DNA of 64,000 nucleotides, from positions 930,001 to 994,000 of the forward strand of contig CAVTWI010000002.1 of the NCBI GenBank assembly GCA_963738345.1, written 5' to 3'. Under the pieces are notes generated by a model, which was not told the DNA's origin, ran no database searches, and saw only the letters and a program-made list of their open reading frames with translations. Position 1 is the stretch's first letter. Every line of letters begins with the position of its first letter. A program made the position numbers and the translations under genes. Shown here piece by piece: positions 1 to 8,470 of the stretch. Source of the DNA: Bog-159 sp963738345. Lineage in GTDB: Bacteria; Acidobacteriota; Terriglobia; Bryobacterales; Bryobacteraceae.

Positions 1-1164
1 AGCCGGCTGTCCAACCTCGCCGAGATCGCTACCCTATTCCTGCGCCTCAGCCTCACAGCCTTCGGCGGGCCCGCAGCCCACATCGCCATGATGGAGGACG
101 AGGTTGTCAGGCGCCGGCGCTGGATGACACGCGAAGAATTCCTCGACCGCCTGGGCGCCGCGAGCCTGATCCCCGGCCCGACATCCACCGAAGTCGTCAT
201 CTACATCGGCTATTCGCGCGCGGGCTGGGCTGGCCTGATCGTCGCCGGCCTATGCTTCATCGTTCCCGCAGCCGCTATGGTGGGTTGTTTTGCATGGGCA
301 TATGTACGGTTCGGAAGCCGGCCGCAAGCGATGCGGTTCCTTTACGGACTTAAGCCGGTGATCATCGCGATTGTGGCGCAAGCCCTTTGGAAGCTCGGGC
401 GCACCGCCGTTAAAACCACATTCCTCGGCCTCGCGGGGCTGGCGACCATTGGAGCGGCCGTCGCGGGGGCGAGCGCGCTGCCTTTGCTGGCGGGCATTGG
501 TTTGCTCGCGGCGCTGCGGGAGTGGTGGAAATCCGATACTCGCCGCGCCCGGCCCTTGGCTGCTCTCTTGATTTGCGCCGCCGCAGTCGTGGCCGCCCAA
601 GTGGCTGCGTTTCACTCGACACACACGCCGGGGCAAGCGGTCGGGCTGAGGGCGCTGTTTCTGTATTTTGTCAGGGTTGGCTCAGTGCTGTATGGCAGCG
701 GTTACGTATTACTCGCATTCCTGCAGCAGGACCTGGTAAATCACTGGCGATGGCTAACGTCCCAAACTCTTTTGGACGCCGTGGCCGTCGGGCAAGTCAC
801 TCCGGGCCCATTATTCACCACCGCGACATTCATCGGTTACCTTTTGAAAGGGATACCGGGGGCCGCCGTAGCGACGGCCGGTATCTTCGTTCCCGCATTC
901 CTACTGTGTGCCGTAAGTGGACCGGTCATGCCGTGGATTCGAAGGTCGCGTTTGGCCGGCGCTTTCCTGGACGGCGTGAACGTGTCTGCGCTGGGCCTTA
1001 TGGCAATAGTCACTTGGGAGTTAGCGCGTACGGCGCTGGTCGACATAGTTACCGTCGCAACCGCGCTGGCATGCGGGCTCACGCTGTTAAGCACGCGGCT
1101 GAGCACCGGATGGCTAACTATCGTAGGGGTGCTGTGGGGGCTAGCCCTGGCTTGGAAGGGATAA
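1..1164 (+). CDS. chrA: Chromate transporter ChrA, 5' end outside window
   Basis: Inner-membrane chromate transport protein of the CHR family. The reading frame is open from base 1, and the residues before the first internal ATG at 88 (including LTAFGGPAAHIAMM) are the conserved N-terminal ChrA motif, so the true start lies upstream of the window. Two homologous halves are visible. The first carries the GGPAAHIAMMEDE and LIPGPTSTE motifs; the second begins near RVGSVLYGSGYVLLAFLQQD and carries QVTPGPLFTTATFIGY. Both are followed by several hydrophobic segments, as in the two-domain (long) ChrA form. The gene is followed by a convergent FtsB-like gene 16 bp away. The family assignment is firm; whether it exports chromate in this organism is inferred from the family. 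Confidence 0.9.
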   Translation, partial: SRLSNLAEIATLFLRLSLTAFGGPAAHIAMMEDEVVRRRRWMTREEFLDRLGAASLIPGPTSTEVVIYIGYSRAGWAGLIVAGLCFIVPAAAMVGCFAWAYVRFGSRPQAMRFLYGLKPVIIAIVAQALWKLGRTAVKTTFLGLAGLATIGAAVAGASALPLLAGIGLLAALREWWKSDTRRARPLAALLICAAAVVAAQVAAFHSTHTPGQAVGLRALFLYFVRVGSVLYGSGYVLLAFLQQDLVNHWRWLTSQTLLDAVAVGQVTPGPLFTTATFIGYLLKGIPGAAVATAGIFVPAFLLCAVSGPVMPWIRRSRLAGAFLDGVNVSALGLMAIVTWELARTALVDIVTVATALACGLTLLSTRLSTGWLTIVGVLWGLALAWKG

Positions 1165-1180
1165 TGCCTGCCCGTTGAAA

Positions 1181-1495
1181 CTACTTGCGGGGCACAGCCT
1201 GCACGGGCGGCGGATCTTGCAGGATGAAAACCTTTTCGTCCGGCTTCACCAACTTCAACCGTTGCCGGATCTCCATCTCTTGTCCGGATGGACTGTCACT
1301 GAACCGGCCGATGCGCGCGCGCTGCTCTTCGATCTTACGCGCCAGGTCCGCATTCTTCTTTTCGTATTCCCGAATCAGCCGGCGCTTTTCGATCAGACCG
1401 GGCACACCTTGCGGGCCTTGTAACGCGATAAATGCATAGCCGGCGAATAACAACAGCGCCGCCAGACCGGCGAATCTTGTGAAGGAAGACTTCAT
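1181..1495 (-). CDS. FtsB/DivIC-like septum formation initiator protein
   Basis: Small bitopic membrane protein of 104 residues. A short cytoplasmic N-terminus is followed by one transmembrane segment (LAALLLFAGYAFIAL) and a coiled coil rich in E, K and R, typical of the septum formation initiator family that links early and late divisome proteins. The ATG at 1493-1495 is chosen because it puts the membrane segment near the N-terminus; the frame stays open upstream but that extension is hydrophilic and overlaps cutA on the other strand. It is divergent from cutA with about 65 bp between starts. Assignment rests on architecture rather than a diagnostic motif, so it could be another small coiled-coil membrane protein. 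Confidence 0.65.
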   Translation of the reverse strand: MKSSFTRFAGLAALLLFAGYAFIALQGPQGVPGLIEKRRLIREYEKKNADLARKIEEQRARIGRFSDSPSGQEMEIRQRLKLVKPDEKVFILQDPPPVQAVPRK

Positions 1496-1559
1496 CGACT
1501 CACTACCAAGATCATAATGGTAACATCGGATTCGAATTCTTGTTTCCATTTTTTCACTT

Positions 1560-1880
1560 ATGACGGATAAAATTGTTGTGTTGAGTACGTGTGCCACGGG
1601 AGAGGAAGCGGATAAACTGGCGCGCCTGCTGGTTGACGCGCGCGTAGCTGCCTGCGTCACGGTGCTGCCGGGTGCGCGTAGTGTCTATCGCTGGCAGGCT
1701 GCCGTCGAATCCAGCGAAGAGTGCCTCTTGATTATTAAGTCGTCCCGCCAGCTTTTCGAACGCTTGCGGGTGGTGCTTGAAAAGGCGCATAAGTACGAGG
1801 TGCCTGAGATCTTAGCCATGCCTGTGGTGGAAGGCTCCGCGAATTACATGAATTGGTTGGAGAATCAGCTTGCCGGCTGA
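1560..1880 (+). CDS. cutA: Divalent cation tolerance protein CutA
   Basis: CutA1 family, a small trimeric protein of ferredoxin-like fold linked to divalent metal (copper) tolerance. At 106 residues it has the normal family length. The N-terminal STCATGEEADKLARLLVDAR, the VAACVTVLPGARSVYRW core, the EECLLIIKSS strand and the HKYEVPEILAMPV block are all present in order, which is the full CutA signature. Its last 11 bases overlap the start of the following HAD gene, so the two are probably co-transcribed. No signal peptide is present, indicating a cytoplasmic protein. Confidence 0.93.
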   Translation: MTDKIVVLSTCATGEEADKLARLLVDARVAACVTVLPGARSVYRWQAAVESSEECLLIIKSSRQLFERLRVVLEKAHKYEVPEILAMPVVEGSANYMNWLENQLAG

Positions 1881-2550
1881 GATACCTCTTATTCCCGGCT
1901 TGGCATTGGCCTTCGATATGGATGGCGTAATCATCCATTCGAATCCATTGCATTCGAAAGCCTGGTTGGTGTACAACAAACGTTTCGGGATCGACGTGGG
2001 GGAATCCCTTGACGAGCGTATGTATGGACGGCGGAACGACCAGATTGTACGCGATTTCTTTGGCGCGCAGTTAAGCGACGATGCCGTGGCCGCCCATGGA
2101 GCAGCCAAGGAGCAACTCTACCGGGAGATGATGGAACCCGGATTCGAAGAATCCCTCGTCCCTGGGATTCGCGAGTTCTTGCAGCGCCACGCCGGAGAGC
2201 CGATCGGTCTGGCTACGAATGCCGAACCTGCCAACGTGAATTTCGTGCTGGACCGCGGCGGGCTGCGCAGCTATTTTCGGGCAATCGTGGATGGCCAGCA
2301 AGTGCGGCATGCCAAGCCGCATCCCGAAATTTACCTGCGCATTGCGGAAATGCTGGGAGTGGCGCCGCGAAACTGCATTGTTTTTGAGGATTCGTTTTCC
2401 GGCGTGGAGGCAGCCCAGGGGGCTGGCGCGCGTATCGTTGGGTTACGAACTACGCACCTCGAGTTGCCTGGCGCGGATTTGGTGATCGATGATTTTCACT
2501 CCCCGGATCTCGAAGCTTGGCTTCGCGCACAGATTCCGGTAATGTCGTGA
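1870..2550 (+). CDS. HAD-superfamily phosphatase, beta-phosphoglucomutase-like
   Basis: HAD hydrolase of 226 residues. Motif I is AFDMDGVIIHSN (nucleophile and acid/base aspartates of DxDG), motif II lies in PIGLATNAEP, and motif III/IV is HAKPHPEIY followed by CIVFEDSFSGVEAAQGAGARIVG. The helical cap after motif I and the EDSFSGVEAA block place it in the beta-phosphoglucomutase/phosphatase-like subgroup; the substrate cannot be read from sequence. The start is a TTG at 1870 inside the end of cutA, because the next ATG (1918) lies within motif I and would remove the first beta strand. Its stop overlaps the ATG of the next gene by one base (TGATG), suggesting translational coupling. Confidence 0.85.
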   Translation: MPAEIPLIPGLALAFDMDGVIIHSNPLHSKAWLVYNKRFGIDVGESLDERMYGRRNDQIVRDFFGAQLSDDAVAAHGAAKEQLYREMMEPGFEESLVPGIREFLQRHAGEPIGLATNAEPANVNFVLDRGGLRSYFRAIVDGQQVRHAKPHPEIYLRIAEMLGVAPRNCIVFEDSFSGVEAAQGAGARIVGLRTTHLELPGADLVIDDFHSPDLEAWLRAQIPVMS

Positions 2551-4232
2551 TGGGATCGTTTCTAGTGGTAACGATGCCGGTGGCGCTGCCGTTTTGCGCA
2601 TTCGCGATCGCCGCGGTCATTTTCGCGATTTGGCGGCGCGATGAGCGGCTGCGCGGCCAGCGCGAGATGCTGCGGCGCGCTTATGAGTTGGGCGAAGAGA
2701 TACTGGGCGCATCTTCGGCCGACCAGATCCTCGAAAAAGTCAGGGTAGTGGTTCCCCGGATCTTCGGCGTTAGTTCGGCGGAGCTTTATCTCTATAACCG
2801 GCACGCCAAAACGCTGGATGCAGTCGACCGCGGAAGCGCGCAGCCTTCCATCCCACTCTCCGCGCCGCCGGCAGGCCCGCAGGCCGGTGCGGTAGCCTGC
2901 TTTCACTACCGCACCCTGCTGGCGATTCCGGATACTTCGCGTAGTCCTTTTCCAGTATCCGGACACGCCGGTCCGCCTGCGCCCCGTTCGCTGCTCTTTG
3001 TCCCCATGCTGGCGCAGGGCGAGGTGCTGGGCATCTTGCAAATGGACCAACGCGAGCGCCCCCGCATTTTCAATCGCGACGAACAGACCCTGACGCAACA
3101 TTTAGCGAACCAGATCGGCGTCGCCGTAAAGCTGCTCGATCAGCGTTCCGTACGTGAGCAGCTTTTCCGTACGGAAAAACTTGCCGCAGTGGGCCAACTG
3201 ATTTCCGGAATCGTCAACGATCTGCGCACGCCCCTCGCGGCAATCGCCAATCTGGTGGACGCCGCCGAGGCGACGCGAGCCGCCGGCATTGAATCCAGCG
3301 GACCCGCGGCGGCAAGTCTGTCTAGCATCGCCACCGAGGCGCGCCGTGCCGCCGGTATCGTCGACCGGTTGGTGGGCTTTGCCGGAACCGGACCTGCCCA
3401 AACCCAACCGGTAGAGTTAAATGGTCTATTGCGCAATCTGATCGATTTCCGGGAGCGCGAATGGAAGGTGCGCGGCATCCGTACCCGCGGTCTGCTGGCC
3501 GACGCACCGGTCACCGTATTGGGGTCGCATGGGCAGCTCGAACAGGTTTTCCTGAATCTGTTGGTGCATGCGGAGCAATCCATTTCGGACTCGAGCGAAA
3601 AGTCCATCACCATCCGCAGCAGCGTGGTGGCGCGCCGGGTGCTGGTCGAGATTAGCTATAGCGGACCGAAAACTGCCGCCGATCCTTTTGGCGCAGGCGC
3701 GGAGGATTCCTCCGGCGCCGGAGGCTTAGGTGTTTGCCGAAGCCTGATAACCGGGCACGGGGGAGAGATCCGGTTGGTACAGCAGGCCGCCGGCGATCCG
3801 GCGTTTCAGGTCGAACTGCCTTGTGCGGCGCGCGAACGGCCCGCCGGCCATTCGACGGAGAATGGTGCCGAGGGCAGCCACAGTTTGACCGCGCTGGTGA
3901 TCGAACCAGCCGAGGCGGTCCAAACCCAGCTACGCGTCTTGCTGGCCGATCGCGGATTCCGCGTCGTACCTGTGAATAGCTCGGACGAAGGGCTGGATCT
4001 GGCGCAGCGCCTACGCTTCGATGCGGTCTTCTGTTCGGTGCACGCGCCGGGACTCAACTGGGTTGAAACTGCCGAACAGGTAAAGTCGCGCGTGGGCGGA
4101 TTCGTTCTATTGTCGGATTCGTACAATGCGGATTTGTCGGCGGATTTCGCGGGTGATCGACGATTTGTTCTGGGCAAGCCCATCGATGAAACGCAACTGG
4201 AAAGGGTGCTGCAGGCCATGCGGGCGAGTTAG
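2550..4232 (+). CDS. Hybrid sensor-kinase-like protein with degenerate kinase and receiver domains
   Basis: Membrane-anchored protein of 560 residues: one N-terminal transmembrane segment (VALPFCAFAIAAVIFAIW), a GAF-like domain (about residues 45-200), a HisKA/HATPase-like region (about 205-430) and a C-terminal receiver-like domain (about 445-560). The H-box reads GQLISGIVNDLRTPLAAI, with Asn223 where the phosphoacceptor histidine normally lies. The N-box reads NLLVHAEQS, with His340 where the Mg-binding Asn is expected. The usual DxGxG box is SGPKTAADP. The receiver has Ser496 (FCSVHAPG) where the phosphoacceptor Asp is expected. It therefore looks like a pseudokinase fused to a pseudo-receiver, although the fold motifs remain recognisable. 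ATG at 2550 overlaps the previous stop by one base. It may act as a scaffold or ligand sensor; that role is inference. Confidence 0.75.
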   Translation: MGSFLVVTMPVALPFCAFAIAAVIFAIWRRDERLRGQREMLRRAYELGEEILGASSADQILEKVRVVVPRIFGVSSAELYLYNRHAKTLDAVDRGSAQPSIPLSAPPAGPQAGAVACFHYRTLLAIPDTSRSPFPVSGHAGPPAPRSLLFVPMLAQGEVLGILQMDQRERPRIFNRDEQTLTQHLANQIGVAVKLLDQRSVREQLFRTEKLAAVGQLISGIVNDLRTPLAAIANLVDAAEATRAAGIESSGPAAASLSSIATEARRAAGIVDRLVGFAGTGPAQTQPVELNGLLRNLIDFREREWKVRGIRTRGLLADAPVTVLGSHGQLEQVFLNLLVHAEQSISDSSEKSITIRSSVVARRVLVEISYSGPKTAADPFGAGAEDSSGAGGLGVCRSLITGHGGEIRLVQQAAGDPAFQVELPCAARERPAGHSTENGAEGSHSLTALVIEPAEAVQTQLRVLLADRGFRVVPVNSSDEGLDLAQRLRFDAVFCSVHAPGLNWVETAEQVKSRVGGFVLLSDSYNADLSADFAGDRRFVLGKPIDETQLERVLQAMRAS

Positions 4233-4264
4233 TCTTGTTCATGGGCGAGAGGCAGAATACGCAT

Positions 4265-4735
4265 ATGTGGAAATGGTTGCCGGTTTTTTTGTTGTGTTGT
4301 TATCCCTTAGCAGCCCAGAAATACTCTGGGCCGCGTCCGCCGAAGCCGGACGTGCCCTACCTGATGCATGCGGATGATCTGGTTCCCACCGAAAGCCAGG
4401 AAGCTAAACAGGATGAACGGAAGAATGAAGTGACCTATGAGATCTCCGGTGCGAACTCCCCGGCGCGCACTCCGCTGGCCTCGCCCGCCTTCATGATCCA
4501 GACAGACCAACTCCAGGCTGACAGATTACAGCTCTACAAACTGGTCTCCAAGGGGGGACACCGCGAAGTCCTGGTCAGCCGGAAAAAGAAACTGGTGGCT
4601 CATCCCATCCGCCTGAATGTGACGCGCCTTGCGGAGAACCTGTACAAGCTGGAAGTGGACGATATTTTAGAAAATGGCGAGTACTGCCTGACTCCCGCCG
4701 ATTCGAACCAGGTCTTCTGTTTCCAGATTTACTAA
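4265..4735 (+). CDS. Secreted protein of unknown function
   Basis: I do not recognise this 156-residue protein. The ATG at 4265 opens a signal peptide (MWKWLPVFLLCCYPLAAQ), and a GAGAGG stretch about 14-20 bases upstream could serve as ribosome binding site; an earlier in-frame TTG (4235) and ATG (4241) are possible. The mature part begins with PRPPKPDVPYLMHADDLVPTE, followed by an acidic-basic linker and a C-terminal beta-rich segment ending ENGEYCLTPADSNQVFCFQIY with two cysteines that could form a disulfide. It follows the kinase-like gene by about 30 bp and is convergent with cheB. Export to the periplasm is the only functional statement supported. Confidence 0.6.
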   Translation: MWKWLPVFLLCCYPLAAQKYSGPRPPKPDVPYLMHADDLVPTESQEAKQDERKNEVTYEISGANSPARTPLASPAFMIQTDQLQADRLQLYKLVSKGGHREVLVSRKKKLVAHPIRLNVTRLAENLYKLEVDDILENGEYCLTPADSNQVFCFQIY

Positions 4736-4751
4736 GGGCGCCGTCGGTATT

Positions 4752-5804
4752 TCAGGCGGCAATCAGGCGCAGAGCCCGTTGGGCCACTCGCGGCAAGGGC
4801 TCCACAAACTCCGCTCCGCCGCGGCTGATGGCTTCCTTTGGCATGCCAAAGACCACGCAACTGGCTTCATCCTGCGCGATGGTGCGGGCGCCTGCCGTGC
4901 GCATGGCAAGTAAACCGCGCGCACCGTCATCGCCCATACCGGTAAGGATCACGCCAACCGCATTTTGGGCTGCCGTGCGTGCGCACGAATTGAACAACAC
5001 ATCGACCGAAGGCCGGTGGCCGTTTACTCTTTCCGCCGGGAAAACGCGCACACGATAATCCGCGCCGTTGCGTTGCAGTTCCATCTGGAAGTTGCCCGGC
5101 GCAACCAGGGCGTGGCCGGGAAGAACGCGGTCGCCATCGCGCGCTTCACTGACGCCCACGCGGGCCAGGCTGTCCAAGCGTCCCGCGAAGGCGTGCGTGA
5201 ATTTTTCGGGCATATGCTGCACGATCACGATGCCGGGCGCATCGGCGGGTAGGGCGCACAGAACCTCGCGGATGGCCTCGGTTCCGCCGGTCGAAGCGCC
5301 GATGGCCAGAATCTTGTGCGTTCCACTGAATGTGATGGGACTGCAGGCGGGCGCCAGCGATTCCGCCGGGCGGGCCAGAGGCTTTGCGACCTTGGCGAAA
5401 CCGGCTGCCTTAACCTTGGTCACGATTTCGTCCGCCAGTTTCGCAGCCATACGGACTACGTCAATGCCCGGCTTGGTGACGAAATCGACGGCTCCCATTT
5501 CGAGCGCCCGCAGCGTAGTGTCGCAGCCGCGTTCGGTGAGCGAGGAAACCATGACTACCGGCATGGGGTGGGCTCGCATCAGTTTCTTCAGAAACGTCAA
5601 ACCATCCATGCGTGGCATCTCCACATCGAGCGTGATGACGTCTGGAGTGAGGCGTTGGATCTTCTCCCACGCTATGAAAGGGTCGAGTGCGGTGCCTACC
5701 ACCTCAATCCCCGGGTCATGCGAAAGGATAGCGGTCATCATCTCCCGCATCAGGGCTGAATCGTCGACCACTAAGACCCGCAAGCGACGCGTTGGGGCGC
5801 TCAT
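4752..5804 (-). CDS. cheB: Chemotaxis protein-glutamate methylesterase CheB
   Basis: Two-domain response regulator methylesterase/glutamine deamidase that removes methyl groups from chemoreceptors. The N-terminal receiver has VVDDSALMR, the phosphoacceptor Asp60 in TLDVEMPRMDG and the TKPG lysine. After a proline-rich linker, the C-terminal esterase has the catalytic Ser171 (IGASTGG), His197 (VQHMPE) and an Asp in TGMGDDGA near 293. Length 350 matches the family. Last gene of the chemotaxis operon; its ATG overlaps the stop of cheR by one base. CheA in the same operon is the expected phosphodonor. Confidence 0.96.
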   Translation of the reverse strand: MSAPTRRLRVLVVDDSALMREMMTAILSHDPGIEVVGTALDPFIAWEKIQRLTPDVITLDVEMPRMDGLTFLKKLMRAHPMPVVMVSSLTERGCDTTLRALEMGAVDFVTKPGIDVVRMAAKLADEIVTKVKAAGFAKVAKPLARPAESLAPACSPITFSGTHKILAIGASTGGTEAIREVLCALPADAPGIVIVQHMPEKFTHAFAGRLDSLARVGVSEARDGDRVLPGHALVAPGNFQMELQRNGADYRVRVFPAERVNGHRPSVDVLFNSCARTAAQNAVGVILTGMGDDGARGLLAMRTAGARTIAQDEASCVVFGMPKEAISRGGAEFVEPLPRVAQRALRLIAA

Positions 5805-6673
5805 TAACAGCTACCTCCTCTGTGTGACTGATAAATCGTTGGTCCGACGGCGGTCAGGAGATTGCGCTGTTCGAAGAGGCTTTCCGAATGCCCCAGGAAC
5901 AGATAGCCGCCAGGCTCCAGCCGTTCCGTCATACGTCGAATGATCCGGGACTGCAATGCATGATCGAAATAGATGATCACGTTACGGCAGAAGATCGCGT
6001 CGAAACGTCCCGCCAGCCCCCAGTGCGGTTCTTTAAAGTTGATCCTGCGGAAGTGAATCATTTTCCGGAATGCCGGACGGATCTGGGCTTGCCCCGCGAA
6101 TTCGCCATAACCGCGCAGGAAGCAACTTCGCCGTAGGGCGGGGGAGAGCGCGTCGAGCGCCGTAATCGGGTAGGTTCCGGCGCGCGCTTGGGCAAGCACG
6201 GCGGTGTCGATGTCGGACGCCAGGATGCGCACCTTCCATCCATGATGTGGGCCCAATGCCTCTTCTGCTGCTATGGCGATGGAGTATGGCTCTTCGCCGC
6301 TTGAGCATCCAGCGCTCCAGATGCGCAACTCCCTCCGGTTCGTCCGCCGCAATTCCGGAATCATCTGTTTTTGCATGAATTCGAAATGGTGTGGCTCACG
6401 AAAAAAGTAGGTCTTATTGGTCGTGATGCGGTTGATGAATTCGCGCAATGCTTCCCCGGACGGGTCCCCGGCTACGTATTCGTAATATTCCGAGAATGAC
6501 CGGAAACCCAACGTACGAATGGGCTGCCCCAGCCGCGCCAAGAGCAGGTTGCGCTTCTGCTCTTTCAACTGAATGCCGGTCTGCTCGAGAATTAAATCGC
6601 GAAACCGGGCGAAATCCGCGTCCGTGAGGGGTTGGATTTCCGCGCCGGTTCCGGCTGTGTGGAGAAGCATCAC
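5804..6673 (-). CDS. cheR: Chemotaxis protein methyltransferase CheR
   Basis: S-adenosylmethionine-dependent methyltransferase acting on chemoreceptor glutamates. An N-terminal helical domain (DFARFRDLILEQTGI) leads to the Rossmann domain with NKTYFFREPHHFEFM, the SAM-binding IWSAGCSSGEEPYSIA, ASDIDTAVLAQA and the C-terminal DAIFCRNVIIYFD and GYLFLGHSESL motifs. At 289 residues it is full length. It sits between the chemoreceptor and cheB, with a one-base overlap into cheB. The chemoreceptor upstream ends in an aromatic-containing pentapeptide that could tether this enzyme. Confidence 0.96.
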   Translation of the reverse strand: MMLLHTAGTGAEIQPLTDADFARFRDLILEQTGIQLKEQKRNLLLARLGQPIRTLGFRSFSEYYEYVAGDPSGEALREFINRITTNKTYFFREPHHFEFMQKQMIPELRRTNRRELRIWSAGCSSGEEPYSIAIAAEEALGPHHGWKVRILASDIDTAVLAQARAGTYPITALDALSPALRRSCFLRGYGEFAGQAQIRPAFRKMIHFRRINFKEPHWGLAGRFDAIFCRNVIIYFDHALQSRIIRRMTERLEPGGYLFLGHSESLFEQRNLLTAVGPTIYQSHRGGSC

Positions 6674-6687
6674 GTTAATATGCCGCT

Positions 6688-8439
6688 CTAAAATTCGGCG
6701 AATCCGCTCTCGGGATCGTCGGCGCCCACGGGAACGTACTCGCGGCGTTCCGTGGCGGGTTGACCATTGGATTTGCCGGTTCGAGCCGATAATTGGCGCA
6801 GGCTGCTGGAAAAGGTCTTGGCGCCCGTGACCGATTTCTTAACTCCGGCTTGGCTTGCGGACGCTTTCTTCGCGGCCGGGGGCCGCCCTTGGACGGCTTG
6901 GTCCAGTTGGAATCGGGCCGTGAGCGCTTGCAGTTGGTCGGCTCCGGCAGCCAGGCTTTGAGCGGTAGAGGACAGTTCTTCGGTTTGCGACGAATTCTGT
7001 TGGGTGACCTGATCCATCTGGGACATGGCCTTGGCAACTTGCTCCACACCAGTGGACTGTTCGCGGGAGGCTGCCGCAATCTCGGCTACGATGTCGGCGA
7101 CCCGTTTGATGGAAGAGACGATCTCTAACAATACACCGCCTGATTGATTGACCATTTCCGAGCCAGCCTCGACTTTTCGTACCGAATCCTGGATCAGGCT
7201 CTTGATCTCCTTGGCGGCCGTGGCACTGCGTTGAGCCAGACTGCGCACCTCCGACGCTACCACGGCAAAACCGCGGCCCTGTTCCCCAGCGCGCGCCGCT
7301 TCGACGGCGGCATTCAACGCCAACAGGTTCGTTTGGAAAGCGATTTCATCGATGGTGGCAATGATATCGGCAATGCGCTTCGAGGCCGTATTGATCTCGC
7401 CCATGGCGGTAACCGCCGACGAAACCACTTGCCCCCCTTTTTCAGCCGTTTCCCGAGCTGCTACCGCTAACTGATTGGCCTGGCGGGCGTTGTCGGCGTT
7501 CTGTTTTACCGAGGAGGTGATTTCCTGCAGGCTGGCGGAGGTCTCTTCTAACCCCGACGCTTGCTCCTGAGCGCCACTGGAGAGCTCTTCGGAACTGGCC
7601 GCCAGTTGCTGCGATGCGCTGGCGACGCCATCGGCCGACCCGCGAACTTCTACGAGCGCCCCGTGCATGCTTGCCACCGCCGCGTTAAGAGCCGTCGCCA
7701 TCTGGCCCACTTCGTCCGTGGTGGATGCCGTCATGGAGCGCGTAAGATCACCCGCGGCAACCGCCTGCAACACTTCGACCGTACGGCTCAAAGGTGTCGA
7801 GATCAGTTTGCCGATGAACAAGCCGAGCCCGATCGCTAACCCCAGGGCGACCACCATCATGATCAGCATCGTCGCGCGCTTCTGTTCGTACGCGCGCTGG
7901 CTACCTTCAAAGCGGCTCTTTCCCATCTCGGCTTTCAGTTGGGTAGCCTCTTGCACCGCGGCATCCAACTGTTCGGCCAAAGCAGCAGTCTTCGCCATGG
8001 CGACGATGGCTGCCTTTTTATCCGTCATCGCCGTTGCCAGGAGGTCCATAACTCCTGTCCTGATCGCAGCCACCATTGGACGTATTTTGGCAATAGCAAT
8101 CTTTCCCTGCTCGCTAAGGAAGAACCGCTCGCATCGGTTCATCGCCTCATCGGCCCGTTGGAACTGGGCTTCCACCTTTTGACGGCTCGCTTCAGCCGCT
8201 ACGGCATCGGTTGCCAGTAAGGTAGCCCGCATCTGCCGGCCGGCAGTAATGACGGCGATGTTCACATCCTTAATCGCTGCCATGCCGCTTAGATCGCGCT
8301 GGTACATCAGTTCCAACTGTTCGTTGGCTTGGGCCATTCCCCTTACGCCCTCATATCCCAGGACGGCCATTATCACGGCCAGGAATCCGAAGCTTATCAT
8401 CAGCTTCGTCATCGTCTGCAGATTCTTGAACCACGTCAT
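6688..8439 (-). CDS. Methyl-accepting chemotaxis protein (4HB-MCP, HAMP, signalling domain)
   Basis: Transmembrane chemoreceptor of 583 residues. TM1 is near residues 10-28 (MISFGFLAVIMAVLGYEGV), followed by a periplasmic four-helix-bundle sensor of about 160 residues and TM2 (TMLIMMVVALGLAIGLGLFIG). A HAMP linker (LISTPLSRTVEVLQAVAAGD) leads to the cytoplasmic methylation and signalling helices with the hairpin-tip sequence IAFQTNLLALNAAVEAARAGE. The protein ends in GFAEF, which resembles the CheR/CheB-binding pentapeptide (aromatic-x-x-aromatic) on a flexible Ser/Lys-rich tail. It is encoded between cheW and cheR. The ligand cannot be deduced. Confidence 0.95.
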   Translation of the reverse strand: MTWFKNLQTMTKLMISFGFLAVIMAVLGYEGVRGMAQANEQLELMYQRDLSGMAAIKDVNIAVITAGRQMRATLLATDAVAAEASRQKVEAQFQRADEAMNRCERFFLSEQGKIAIAKIRPMVAAIRTGVMDLLATAMTDKKAAIVAMAKTAALAEQLDAAVQEATQLKAEMGKSRFEGSQRAYEQKRATMLIMMVVALGLAIGLGLFIGKLISTPLSRTVEVLQAVAAGDLTRSMTASTTDEVGQMATALNAAVASMHGALVEVRGSADGVASASQQLAASSEELSSGAQEQASGLEETSASLQEITSSVKQNADNARQANQLAVAARETAEKGGQVVSSAVTAMGEINTASKRIADIIATIDEIAFQTNLLALNAAVEAARAGEQGRGFAVVASEVRSLAQRSATAAKEIKSLIQDSVRKVEAGSEMVNQSGGVLLEIVSSIKRVADIVAEIAAASREQSTGVEQVAKAMSQMDQVTQQNSSQTEELSSTAQSLAAGADQLQALTARFQLDQAVQGRPPAAKKASASQAGVKKSVTGAKTFSSSLRQLSARTGKSNGQPATERREYVPVGADDPESGFAEF

Positions 8440-8470
8440 TTTGCTTTCTCCTATCCAATGCGCTCGTGTC

